64,000 nt of DNA, taken from NCBI GenBank assembly GCA_011033025.1, contig WFMF01000121.1:310001-374000 (forward strand). Reading direction: 5' to 3'. The stretch is from Beroe forskalii. Lineage: Eukaryota; Ctenophora; Nuda; Beroida; Beroidae. The translations under genes were made by a program, and so were the position numbers. Shown in pieces: positions 55,369 through 64,000 of the stretch (positions within the stretch are counted from its first letter, which is position 1; the number at the start of each line of letters is the position of its first letter). The notes under the pieces were generated by a model that searched no databases, was not told where the DNA came from, and saw only the letters and a program-made list of their open reading frames with translations.

Positions 55369-55432
55369 AAGACGTCATCAACTCACTACTTTGAGCTATG
55401 ATAATGACTTCATCACGACCGCCTATTTCACT
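55369..55432. mobile_element. Partial AAATAGGCGG MITE
   Basis: GACGTCATCAACTCACTACT ... ACCGCCTATTTCACTG. The left end is missing and the core has decayed to ATGACTTCAT. Confidence 0.65.
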
Positions 55433-55719
55433 GTGTTTGGGTATTTGGTAACTCTTAGCTGACAAATTACACGCTTTTCCTTATTTCGTTACATTAATAT
55501 ATGGAATTTAATACGCAGTACGCAACAATGTTCTCTGCACAATGTACAATGCACATATTGACAACATTGGAGACCTACAGCTTGTAAATAATTTAAATTT
55601 GAGAAGTAAACAATGCAATTTCAGGCTCTAGTTACACATGCAAAACCACATATCAATCAAACCCCGTTTACATTAATTAAGCTATGACACTTGGTATAAA
55701 GTTCGCCAGTTACTCATTA

Positions 55720-55830
55720 CTTTGGTAACCATGGAAACTACCTTAATCACCTAGTTACCATGGAAACTACCTTTATTACCTAAAGTTACCATGGAAATCA
55801 CCTTGTTACCATAACATTACCATATCACCT
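55720..55830. repeat. GTTACCATGGAAACTACC repeat
   Basis: Four ~30-bp units of TAGTTACCATGGAAACTACC then TTAATCACC. Related to the intronic GTTACCATGGTAAC arrays. Confidence 0.85.
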
Positions 55831-55949
55831 AGAGTCTTAAATCAACTTCTGATAATGTTCCACTTGACCCCCTCGAATACCACTTCACATATTTACACGC
55901 GATTATTATGTTAATTTAAACGACCATCAATTATTCCTTATAAGGAATT

Positions 55950-56033
55950 GATATGTCACGTGACACTAACCACGTGGTCTGAAGAGCGTGACGTATCATG
56001 TCACGTGAAAAACCACGTGATATGTCACGTGAC
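55950..56033. promoter_or_regulatory. Cluster of CACGTG E-boxes
   Basis: Five CACGTG palindromes within 85 bp, three of them GTCACGTGA or GTCACGTGAC, the extended form favoured by USF/TFE factors. Directly 3' of the exon at 56041-56324. Confidence 0.5.
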
Positions 56034-56040
56034 GTATGTC

Positions 56041-56324
56041 TCACTCAGTTTTCTCCTTCAGTTGGCAGGTTCCGTCAGGACAGCTTTGCTCAGTAGCTAC
56101 AGGAGGAGCAATGTCTGGGGTTGCTGGGGCAACATCTATTGTTGCTGGAGCAACATCTATTGTTGCTGGGGCAACATCTATTGTTGCTGGGGCAACATCT
56201 ATTGTTGCTGGGGCAACATCTATTGTTGCTGGGGCAACATCTGGGGTTGCTGGGGAATCATCGGTGGTTGAAACAGCAACATCTACTTTTACAGGGGCAA
56301 TATCAACTGGTGCTGGAGCAATAT
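56041..56324 (-). CDS. Repeat-built terminal exon, alternative end of MTCH2 or another gene
   Basis: On the minus strand an acceptor (AATCTATCCCCAG) at 56325 opens 94 codons ending in TGA (56041-56043). The peptide starts DIAPAPVDIAPVKVDV, continues with about six 7-aa repeats APATIDV (21-bp DNA units) and ends PDIAPPVATEQSCPDGTCQL then KEKTE. It needs one base from the preceding exon. MTCH2 exon 7 (donor at 58258) ends in exactly that phase, so it could replace exon 8, although the protein would lose the conserved KRGSNLMFARK segment. It could equally be the end of an unrecognised gene. The plus-strand frame (GATSIVA repeats) is taken as its shadow. Confidence 0.45.
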
Positions 56325-56399
56325 CTGGGGATAGATTAAAGTTTAAAATGCAATTTGTAAGTTGTTAATCATTTTCAAACTTCATTCATTACATTCTCA

Positions 56400-57640
56400 T
56401 TGAATTTTCTTAAGATTTAGACACTTAGACAGTGTTACAAATACTTTAAATTCATCATAATATTTCTCATTAAAAACGATTCATATTCGACATGCACGTG
56501 ATCATGGACAGTCTATTCTGAATTTACTAAGCTATCCGGTGGAATAAGATTTATCGTTTTAATCTCGATTCTAAACGGTTTGTTGCATCACATGTACAAT
56601 GTATAGCGTATATATATTATGTGCATTTAAATTCTGTAATTATCATACTCCAGAGTTGATGCTTATAAGTAAGTGCTTATTGTAAGTTAAACTATACACT
56701 GCAGAATAGAGTTATAGAGAAGGGCTCAAATGCTGCATGCATGAAACGAATCGAATACTTTCAGAGTACTCAACAAACTTTGCAGTGCAATCGTTAACAC
56801 GGGCTAGCATGCTCTTTAAGTTTAAAGGTCTACAATTGAAAGACTGCATTCAAGGCTAGAATGACCAGGCTTTTATGTTAACTCAAGAGTCATAAACAAA
56901 ACTTTGATCAGTATTCAGTCATCTAAATTATGATCGTTTTTTATAAGGCGTATTGTACAAAAGACGCTTTTTACAAATTGGCATTTTTAACCCGAACTAA
57001 TGATCTGAGGGTGCATTTGATCTCATTTCACGAACGAGCTCTGTTCACAGACAGCGCATTCTTAGTACGTCACAAAGTTATTTGGCAGCATGGGGGATTC
57101 TATGGATAGGAGTAAAGCAAGAGGAATAGGTGGCTCAAATTATCATTATCAAAGCTAATCTGAATGGTGTGTTGATGACATTGTCAGGGTTTAGAGTCGT
57201 GTCATCGAATCGAAATGTCCTCATGCACGATTACTAAAGTTAGCATGCCTTCCTAGTTGTCTCCACAGTCACTTCAAGTTACTTATTCACTTCAAGTTAC
57301 TTATTCACTTCAAGTTACTTATTCACTTCAAGTTACTAATCACTTCAAGTTATCTATAATATCACTGTCACTTAAGTGCGATATCCGAGGGGAGGATTCT
57401 ATGTGTTCAACTGAAACATGTTAAACTCTCACAGCATGCAAAATCAGAGGAGTGGGATTTGACCAAATATTGGAGCAAAATCAGACAACTGGAGGTAGAG
57501 TATTTGGACAGTTAATAATAGGATTTAAATTAAGCTCCTGAGTTTATCATCAAAGTGGGAAAGACAGAAAAGAGAAATCGAATACACGAAAATACCCATC
57601 AAATTGCGACACAAAATAGCAACACAAATCAGTAAAACAA
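56400..57640. other. Region 3' of MTCH2, no gene seen
   Basis: Contains a decayed MITE core near 57120-57210 (GGTGTGTTGATGACATTGTC) and an 18-bp minisatellite at 57258-57355 (CACTTCAAGTTACTTATT, five copies). Nothing else was recognised. Confidence 0.5.
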
Positions 57641-57658
57641 TGATCAATAACCCAATAA

Positions 57659-57745
57659 TGCCATTATTTCGACCAATAAGATCGCTAAGTCATTATTTCG
57701 ACCAATCAGGGAGCTTCCTGATCATTATTTCGACCAATCAGGGAG
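57659..57745. repeat. Three CATTATTTCGACCAATCAGG repeats at the MTCH2 stop
   Basis: Three ~32-bp units, each with a CCAAT box. The rightmost unit encodes the last residues (PDWSK and TAA) of MTCH2 on the minus strand, so the stop codon lies within the repeat. Confidence 0.85.
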
Positions 57746-60700
57746 TGTCCTATCAGATATGGGCGTGTGCCAGGTTTGGGGTGCAGCTTTCCTTGCAAAC
57801 ATCAGGTTACTGCCTCGCTTTATGTTACCACTGTTCCACAGCGCTGGGAGTTGTGAGAGTTAATTAGAATTAATTAGGGTTAATCAGAGTTAACTAGGGC
57901 ATGTTAATAAGGGATCGTTCATAAATAACGCAATCAATTTTTGACCGATTTCAATCCCCCTCCCCATCTTAATCAAGTTTACAGTAGCTGTATTTGTTAC
58001 AATAACATGTAACGTAATCATTCGGAACCCCCCCCCCCCCCCAGGTGATTACGTAATATGTGAACGATCCCTAAGCAAAGTGAGAATAAGTTAATTTGGA
58101 GTTATCAGTTATCAAAATATGATTCACAAATCAAGTCAACAATATGTGGTTTTAGCTTTTAGTCAGTGGGTCTCGGCTAACTAATTTCATTTTTGATTGA
58201 ACGTACCAAAAAATTAGATCGAGATGAAATCAACAAATTGCAGTTTAAGTTGTGTTACCTTTGATACAGTCGATCCATCCAGACTGAGTGTTTTGGATAG
58301 GAGGGAGGTCTGAGACTGCCATCCCGCAGTTGTTCACACTCATTATTGTAGTGGTGAGCTGCAGAGGGTGGTATTAATGGTAACATGGTATCCTGGTAAC
58401 ATGGTACCCTGGTAACATGGTACCCTGGTAACCTGGTACCCTGGTAACATGGTAACCTGGTAACATGGTAACCTGGTAACATGGTAACCTGGTAACATGG
58501 TACCCTGGTGACATGGTACCCTGGTACCCTGGTAACATGGTAACCTGGTAACACAGTTCCCTGGTAACTAGTAACCCTGGTAACACAGTTCCCTGGTAAC
58601 ACAGTACCCTGGTAACACAGTACCCTGGTAACATGGTAACCTGGTAACATGGTACCCTGGTAACATGGTTACCTGGTAACATGGTAACCCTGGTAACATG
58701 GTATCCTGGTAACATGGCACTCTGGTAACATGGTAACCCTGGTAACATGGTATCCTGGTAACCATTAACCCTGATAACACAGTACCCCGGTTACCATTAA
58801 CCCTGGTAACCATTAACCCTGGTAACCGTTCCCTGGTCACACAGTACCCTGGTAACATGGTACCCTGGTAACATGGTACCCTGGTAACATGGTACCCTGG
58901 TAACATGGTACGCTGGTAACATGGTACCCTGGTAACATGGTACCCTGGTAACATGGTACCCTGGTAACATGGTACCCTGGTAACATGGTACCCTGGTAAC
59001 ATGGTACCCTGGTAACATGGTACCCTGGTAACACAGTACCCTGGTAACACAGCACCCTGGTTACACAGTACCCTGGTAACACAGTATCCTGGTAAAATGG
59101 TACCCAGGTAACATGGTACCCTGTTAACATGGTACCCTGGTAACACAGAACCCTGGTAAAATGGTACCCTGGTAACCAGTGATTCATAACAACCTGCAGA
59201 GGGTAAGAGAGGAAGCTGTGCAGCGCTGAGACTGGTAACACTGTACCGCTACCGTGGGTGGGAGCTGGTAATCCGAGCTTCTTGTTTACCTGTTAAAATC
59301 ACAGGAATTATTGAGAGACAAATTATACCATATTAGGAAATGAGGCGATTCTAAAGCAATGAGAATGAAGTATAAAAAGTGTTTCGACAGTGTTGTGAAA
59401 CCTGGCAATTGACAGTGACAAAGTATTTTAGACAGTCCTTACCTCTAACTTATCAATGAGTTCCTGCACAATGATTTCAATAGCTTTCCCAGACACTTCA
59501 CCGAGCAGATGAGGGATTATACCAGCGTAGAATCCCCATAGTCCTTCCTCCCTGGGTGGATTATAGAGGTGGTAATTTCAGTCCCATTACAATAACCTTT
59601 AAACCTTTTGTTATACAGCACTGTTGTTCCTACATACTCTACATCGTTTAAAGAGAAGATATTATAAGGCAGGTGTCGCCACCTCGAGAAATGAGAATTC
59701 TTCTGAAATTTCCGATCGCGCGGCGCCATGTACGTAGGTGAATATACTGTTAAATCAGTATCACACGCGTACAAATTGTGGTTTTGTGGAAATTTCAGAC
59801 ACCGATCTCAGAGGTGGCGACACCTCAGTAACAATGCTGTAGAAGTACAAAGAGTTACCAACTTTGTGTATTTAAAATACAAGCTAATATACTTGAATGT
59901 ATCTAAACTTCCCTCCCAGCCCCAAAAGGAATTCATGGTTTAGAGATGGTTCATTTATTACATTTTCAGTCAGGGAAGTGCAGTGGTTTTAAAATGATTA
60001 TTCTATAGCTCTATTATGACGATACCACTACTGTTAACTTGATTACAATTTAAGGGGAGGGTTTTGAAAAATGAAAAAACAAAAACAAAAAAAAGGATTA
60101 CACAACATGGGAAGAATTCCTAACAGATACAACCAACCTGAAGATGGTAGCGATGGCACCAGTAACTGTACTGTACTTGTCTTCATTCCCAATCAGGGAT
60201 ACAATCATCCTGTTAGTGACCACTAGAAGTGGGTGGGATACTATCACTGACATTCCAGTGGCTACACACTGCCTTCCTACCTGGGGAGGGGAAGGGGTGC
60301 TTTGCAAAGTTATTCCCATTATATTAAGTTAAGTGATAAGTTATAGAAATGGAAGAGAAAGATTTGCTATATATAAAATACATAGACACGGTGCGCGAAG
60401 GGATCTATCTCAGATAGAACCCGCGTAGCGGGTTCTATCTGATAGAATGATACGAGTGCGCGCAGCGCACGAGTTTTCATTCTTTGTGTAATCCCGAGAC
60501 GAAGTCGAGGGGTTACACTTAAATAGACTCTGAGAGCACCGTGTCTATGTATTATAGATGAGTCCGGGTTATTGCATGAGAGTCTAAAAACACAACTAAT
60601 GGAAGTAACTGGTAACACAATTGGCAGAACAAGCATTTCAGCTTTTCAAGAGATTCAGTGCTTTGATTGGTTGATTTGAAACTTTGCAGAATTGAATTGA

Positions 60701-62484
60701 GGATGACAGGAGAAGGATGGTTTATGAACAGAAATAATTGATAATTGTATGAGTTAAATAGGAGTATGTTTCAAAGAGTACTTTTGTACGATTACAAATG
60801 CAACAACAAAAACAATATCAATCAAAGAATCGATACAAAAAAACGATGTCAACGAATAAGGTCATTACGATAATCTGCAGGAGCATGCAAAAGGCCAAAA
60901 GAGGTAAATGGACTTTTTCTCGCCGTGCAAACAAGTACTCACGTAATCAAGTAAAGCAGAGCCAGAAAAGCGGCACGAAACAGTGCAGAAACTGTGAATG
61001 AGAGAATGAGAAACCGTTTGGTGAATGATATTGCACTCCGAAACCAGTGGCACGTGCGCGCGCAACACGTGACCTTGATTTGGTACAGTAACAGTGACAC
61101 GTGTGCGAGTCACGTGGGACGGTAATTACATGTTTAGAAAGATTCTCGCGGGAACGAAACATTTGGTATACATGTTGCGAGTAAGAGTGTGTGTTATTTG
61201 GAAGGAGTACAATACACTGAAACTATGTGATAGAGACAGTGAATGTATTTGATAGAGGGATTCTGCCAGCGTGTCTATCGCTCTATTTTCTATCCCCTCC
61301 CGCTGGCTAAATCCTCCCGCAATAACCCGGACGAATCTATAGATATCAAGGTACCTCTAGTTTCAATTTATGGTTTTTACCTTCAATCATCTGACATAGA
61401 CATGAGTTGATCTTATCACTAAAACTTTGTACTGTGTTTTGTAGATTAAAATAGAAAGCATATATACCAACAATCCCACCATGTTTTCCTCACCTCAACT
61501 GCTATTTGTTCAGGAGGACACTTGCTGGTGGAGCAGGGGATGGCAGCCAGTACTTCATTCCTCACAGTGTTGCAGATAAACACACTTCCTAACCGCGGGG
61601 TGAGGCCTCTGTACAGAACTAGCTTAGTGCCCTCTCGTTCTGCCTGGGGATTATAATCATTGGATGTGGGGACTGGAATGTAGGTAGTTTTATATGAATT
61701 AGATATAAAAGTTATGTCATAGTCAAATTGGTGGTTATCAAATAATTGATATCTCTTGGATGATTAGCATTAGCAGTAAATCACCAGTATTGCCTTACCA
61801 AGTATCTCATGTAACGATAGATGTTAGGGTAGAAGTAGCCACCACTGAAGAAAAACAAGCTGGGTTTGACATATCTTGGGGGAAGAGGTTCATAGCCCAC
61901 CTGAAATTCATTGGTTTAGTGCAGTTCCAATTTGGGTTCTATTTCAAGTATCCTTAACAACTGAGGTTACATTTTATCTTGATGAAAAGCCTATCCAGAA
62001 ATGAATGCAAATGTTGTTAATTTTTAAAATTAACCAATCAATTGCTTAGCTAAGATTAACAGCGATGAAAGCTCAAAAGATTGATCTCTGTAATGATTAC
62101 ATAATTAAAGATGAAAGAAATTTAATTCAGTTACCTGAATTAAGACAGTGACTGTATGCAATGGTTTACAAAGAGCTATCTGCGCAAGAGACCCTAGTTG
62201 TTTGACTAATGGATGTTTATCAACCTCATCATTAAATAAACTTCTGATCCTTTCACTGTTAACCATAGCTCAATTAGTTGGAATTATATTGACAATAACA
62301 AATTCACAGAGTTAAAATTAGACGTGATTCCTATGGACTAGAATCAAGTTGATTTTCATAATGCTTTCTTCCATGTTACCTGAATAAGAACTTTGACAAC
62401 ATTAACAGGTTGAAGGAATGCTGTATAAGCACAATTTACCACCAACTCTCCTCCAGTGGGCAATACAGCAGTTATCTTGTCCAT
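57725..62484 (-). CDS. MTCH2: Mitochondrial carrier homologue 2 (MTCH2-type)
   Basis: Outer-mitochondrial-membrane protein of the SLC25-like MTCH family. Human MTCH2 is a receptor for BID and an insertase for helical membrane proteins. Exons (minus strand): 62380-62484, 61799-61900, 61494-61643, 60138-60280, 59443-59551, 59194-59289, 58259-58358, 57725-57843. All introns are GT-AG and every phase fits (0,0,0,2,0,0,1), giving 307 aa against 303 in human. Matching landmarks: QPVNVVKVLIQVGYEPLPP (25-43, across exons 1-2), LYRGLTPRL (79-87), SHPLLVVTNRMIVSLIG (134-150), EEGLWGFYAGIIPHLLGE (168-185), SYPLQ joined to TTTIMSVNNCG (231-246), and NIKRGSNLMFARK (275-287). The ATG at 62482-62484 gives the expected short N-terminus. 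The carrier signature PxDxx[KR] is degenerate (PVNVVK), as usual for MTCH proteins. Introns hold a MITE (intron 3) and a large minisatellite (intron 6). Confidence 0.9.
57905..58074. mobile_element. AGGGATCGTTCA MITE in MTCH2 intron 7
   Basis: Ends AAGGGATCGTTCATAAATAA and ACGTAATATGTGAACGATCC then CTAA, with a C14 run inside. A non-autonomous element; a similar piece lies between the first exons of the zinc-finger gene. Confidence 0.7.
58378..59182. repeat. 800-bp GGTAACATGGTACCCT array in MTCH2 intron 6
   Basis: About 50 units of ~16 bp: CTGGTAACATGGTACC, with variants ACACAGTACC, CATGGTAACC and CATTAACC. It makes up nearly the whole intron (58359-59193). On the coding (minus) strand every unit contains GTTACCAG, that is GT...AG. 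Long frames (MLPGYHVTRVPCYQG) are artefacts. Confidence 0.95.
59672..59826. mobile_element. ~155-bp foldback in MTCH2 intron 4
   Basis: 15-bp inverted ends AGGTGTCGCCACCTC / GAGGTGGCGACACCT, with a second inner pair (CTGAAATTTCCGATCG / GGAAATTTCAGACACCGATC). Non-coding; the overlapping 71-codon plus frame is a by-product. Confidence 0.8.
60378..60552. mobile_element. 175-bp MITE with nested hairpins in MTCH2 intron 3
   Basis: Perfect 16-bp terminal inverted repeats ATACATAGACACGGTG / CACCGTGTCTATGTAT. Inside are a perfect 13-bp-arm hairpin (AGATAGAACCCGC GTA GCGGGTTCTATCT), GTGCGCGCAGCGCAC, and a GTAATCCC / GGGGTTAC pair. The possible TA target site lies within TATATA flanks. Confidence 0.9.
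61040..61116. promoter_or_regulatory. E-box cluster in MTCH2 intron 3
   Basis: CACGTG occurs four to five times (GGCACGTGCG, ACACGTGACC, ACACGTGTGC, GTCACGTGGG) within about 75 bp. Possible intronic regulatory site, or part of a repeat. Confidence 0.35.
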
Positions 62485-64000
62485 CTTTAACTATTTAACA
62501 ATGGTTAAAGATAGCACAGAGTTCAGATGGTATGCCAAAACATAGTTTGTGCAATATAGAAATAATATGAAGCATACTTTAGACTAGATCTATTCTATCC
62601 ATGATACAGTCATAATATATTTAATGCAATTCCCAGTGATATAAATTAGAAGTGTATTTATTTTCCTATTCAAAAGGCAACTGACAGCAATAAAACAAAA
62701 ATATTACTTACTGATTTATGTTATGAATAAACAGAAGAACAAAATTTATTAATGATGATGATATATTGTTTAATCTTATTCCAGATGGGCTGAGAGGGGA
62801 TGTTTCTTTTTCGTAATTTGATTTGCCTGCATTGATTTTCTGTGCTGGCCTCAGAGGTTTTTTCAAGTCACTTCTTTCGCAACTATATTCTCATATATGT
62901 TGATATTTTCTGTAGAGTAGTATTATTATATATTTTCATGTCTTATAATTCAGGTACAAAATGTGAACCATGTAAATCTAAACATCCCAAGAAGTGGTAA
63001 GGCTTCTAATGTACCTCATGCTGGAGTTTCATTTGGTTTAATATAATACTCCCTTCTTGCATTTTTTCTAATTTTGGATGACCTTCCATACGTAGCTTAC
63101 GTCAATGAGTGTGCTTGTAGTTGTAGGCTTGTGAAACCTACTCCTAAAAGCTTTATTTCAATTGATATCCAATAGAATCCGTCGAAATTTTGTCATAATT
63201 TTGCCTTTTATTTATGTTGATGCAGAAGAAAAATTTCAATAGAATTTCGAGACAATTGAGAAAACCAAAATTTTTATGCTAGCATTATCATATTATTATT
63301 ATTTAGATTTATATTTTGTCACCGTCAATTGCCACGTTTCACAAAACTTTAATGAGACACACGAGTTGACTGTACTATCAGAACATCATCAGTGCTACAA
63401 TCATATTTGAGGCCCCCATTGCCTCAGTTAATTAATTTAATAAATGTTGTAAGTTTAAAACTTAGATTTCCTCCTAAAGCACTTTAATTTTGTTTCATGA
63501 AATTAAACTGATTTTCGAAAATGTTGATAAGATATATTACTTTTAGTAGAAAAAATTCTTTCTCTGAAAAAAAAGCTGGATAAAAAATCTGACTACGAAA
63601 GTTTGAAAAAAAGTAGATGGATTTCACCCATCCCCAGCGGAAAAAAATGGCGCGCGGCGGAGGGCAGGGTAAAATCCTACTAGACAAATAAAGAAAAAAA
63701 CAAAAAAAACAAAAAAACACGAATAAGCTCAAGCTGGTATTTGTTGTCAAACATTGCACATTGTCTGATCCCTACGCCTTGATCGGCGGGCGCGCGCGTC
63801 CGCCGAAATAATGGTCAGAGATGAGAAGTAGCGTCCGCGTCAGCTAGAGATGAGAATCAGCACCGCGCGCGCGGCGCGGCGATGATTCTCGAGAGGGTTT
63901 GTTTGACGTTGACAGACCCTCTCGACAATCAGCGCCGCGCGCGCGGCACTGATTGATAAAATCGCGTTGGATAACAACTCAAATCGCGTTGGATAACAAC
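62485..64000. other. 5' flank of MTCH2, no further gene seen
   Basis: AT-rich to about 63600, then CG-rich. 63790-63955 has nested palindromes (CACCGCGCGCGCGGCG; GAGAGGGT / ACCCTCTC around TTGACGTTGACAG) and the 20-mer AAATCGCGTTGGATAACAAC twice at the right edge. No TATA box or promoter could be assigned. The 91-codon minus frame at 63484-63759 is low complexity. Confidence 0.4.

Noticed and set aside
58255..59241. Minus-strand frames of 124-192 codons (MLPGYHVTRVPCYQG)
   Set aside because: They come from the intron-6 array. The real MTCH2 exons 6 and 7 flank it with matching phases and family motifs.

Overview
This is a gene-poor, repeat-dense piece of animal nuclear DNA. The genes have GT-AG introns, tRNA-derived SINEs and small inverted-repeat DNA elements are common, and there is no bacterial gene packing. 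The one receptor gene resembles the orphan class A GPCRs known from cnidarians (TM3 end KYP, NFFIYSLTVTSF in TM7). A cnidarian or another early-branching marine invertebrate is my best guess; the sequence does not prove the phylum.

Three genes can be supported. (1) An intronless seven-transmembrane receptor lies on the + strand at 13356-14951. Its repeat-built cytoplasmic tail is broken by a decayed MULE-transposase fragment, and the original tail end lies stranded downstream (15481-15741). (2) A six-exon zinc-finger gene lies on the - strand at 49248-52612, about 360 aa. It has four fingers, two of them completed only by splicing, an acidic stretch and a repeat-rich tail. (3) An eight-exon MTCH2-type mitochondrial carrier homologue lies on the - strand at 57725-62484, about 307 aa, with all phases consistent. 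A 94-codon repeat-built terminal exon at 56041-56324 (-) may be an alternative last exon of that gene or the end of another gene. I assembled genes 2 and 3 by hand from splice sites, reading phase and family motifs.

Layout: 1-13 kb holds minisatellites, a 1.9-kb composite inverted-repeat element (5556-7473) and MITEs. 13-16 kb holds the receptor and its broken tail. 16-33 kb holds long minisatellites (16-bp, 340-bp and 32-bp units), SINEs and MITEs. 33.3-36.1 kb is a 2.8-kb foldback element with long, internally repeated arms. 37-38 kb is a 33-bp array. 41-43 kb is a GGA tract followed by a ~110-bp array. 46-47.5 kb is a TACA microsatellite. 49-63 kb holds the two multi-exon genes, with arrays and MITEs in their introns.

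The most striking theme is at exon-intron borders in the last 15 kb. One zinc-finger intron has a triplicated acceptor and a duplicated donor region with a MITE between the donor copies. The first coding exon exists in two tandem versions separated by a MITE-like block. One MTCH2 intron is filled by a minisatellite and flanked by an 11-bp direct repeat that supplies its acceptor. Related GGTAAC-rich arrays lie in three introns of the two genes. This looks like a place to study intron gain and splice-site turnover. A second theme is a MITE and minisatellite family that spreads the palindrome TGACGTCA (the CREB/ATF site) across the window.
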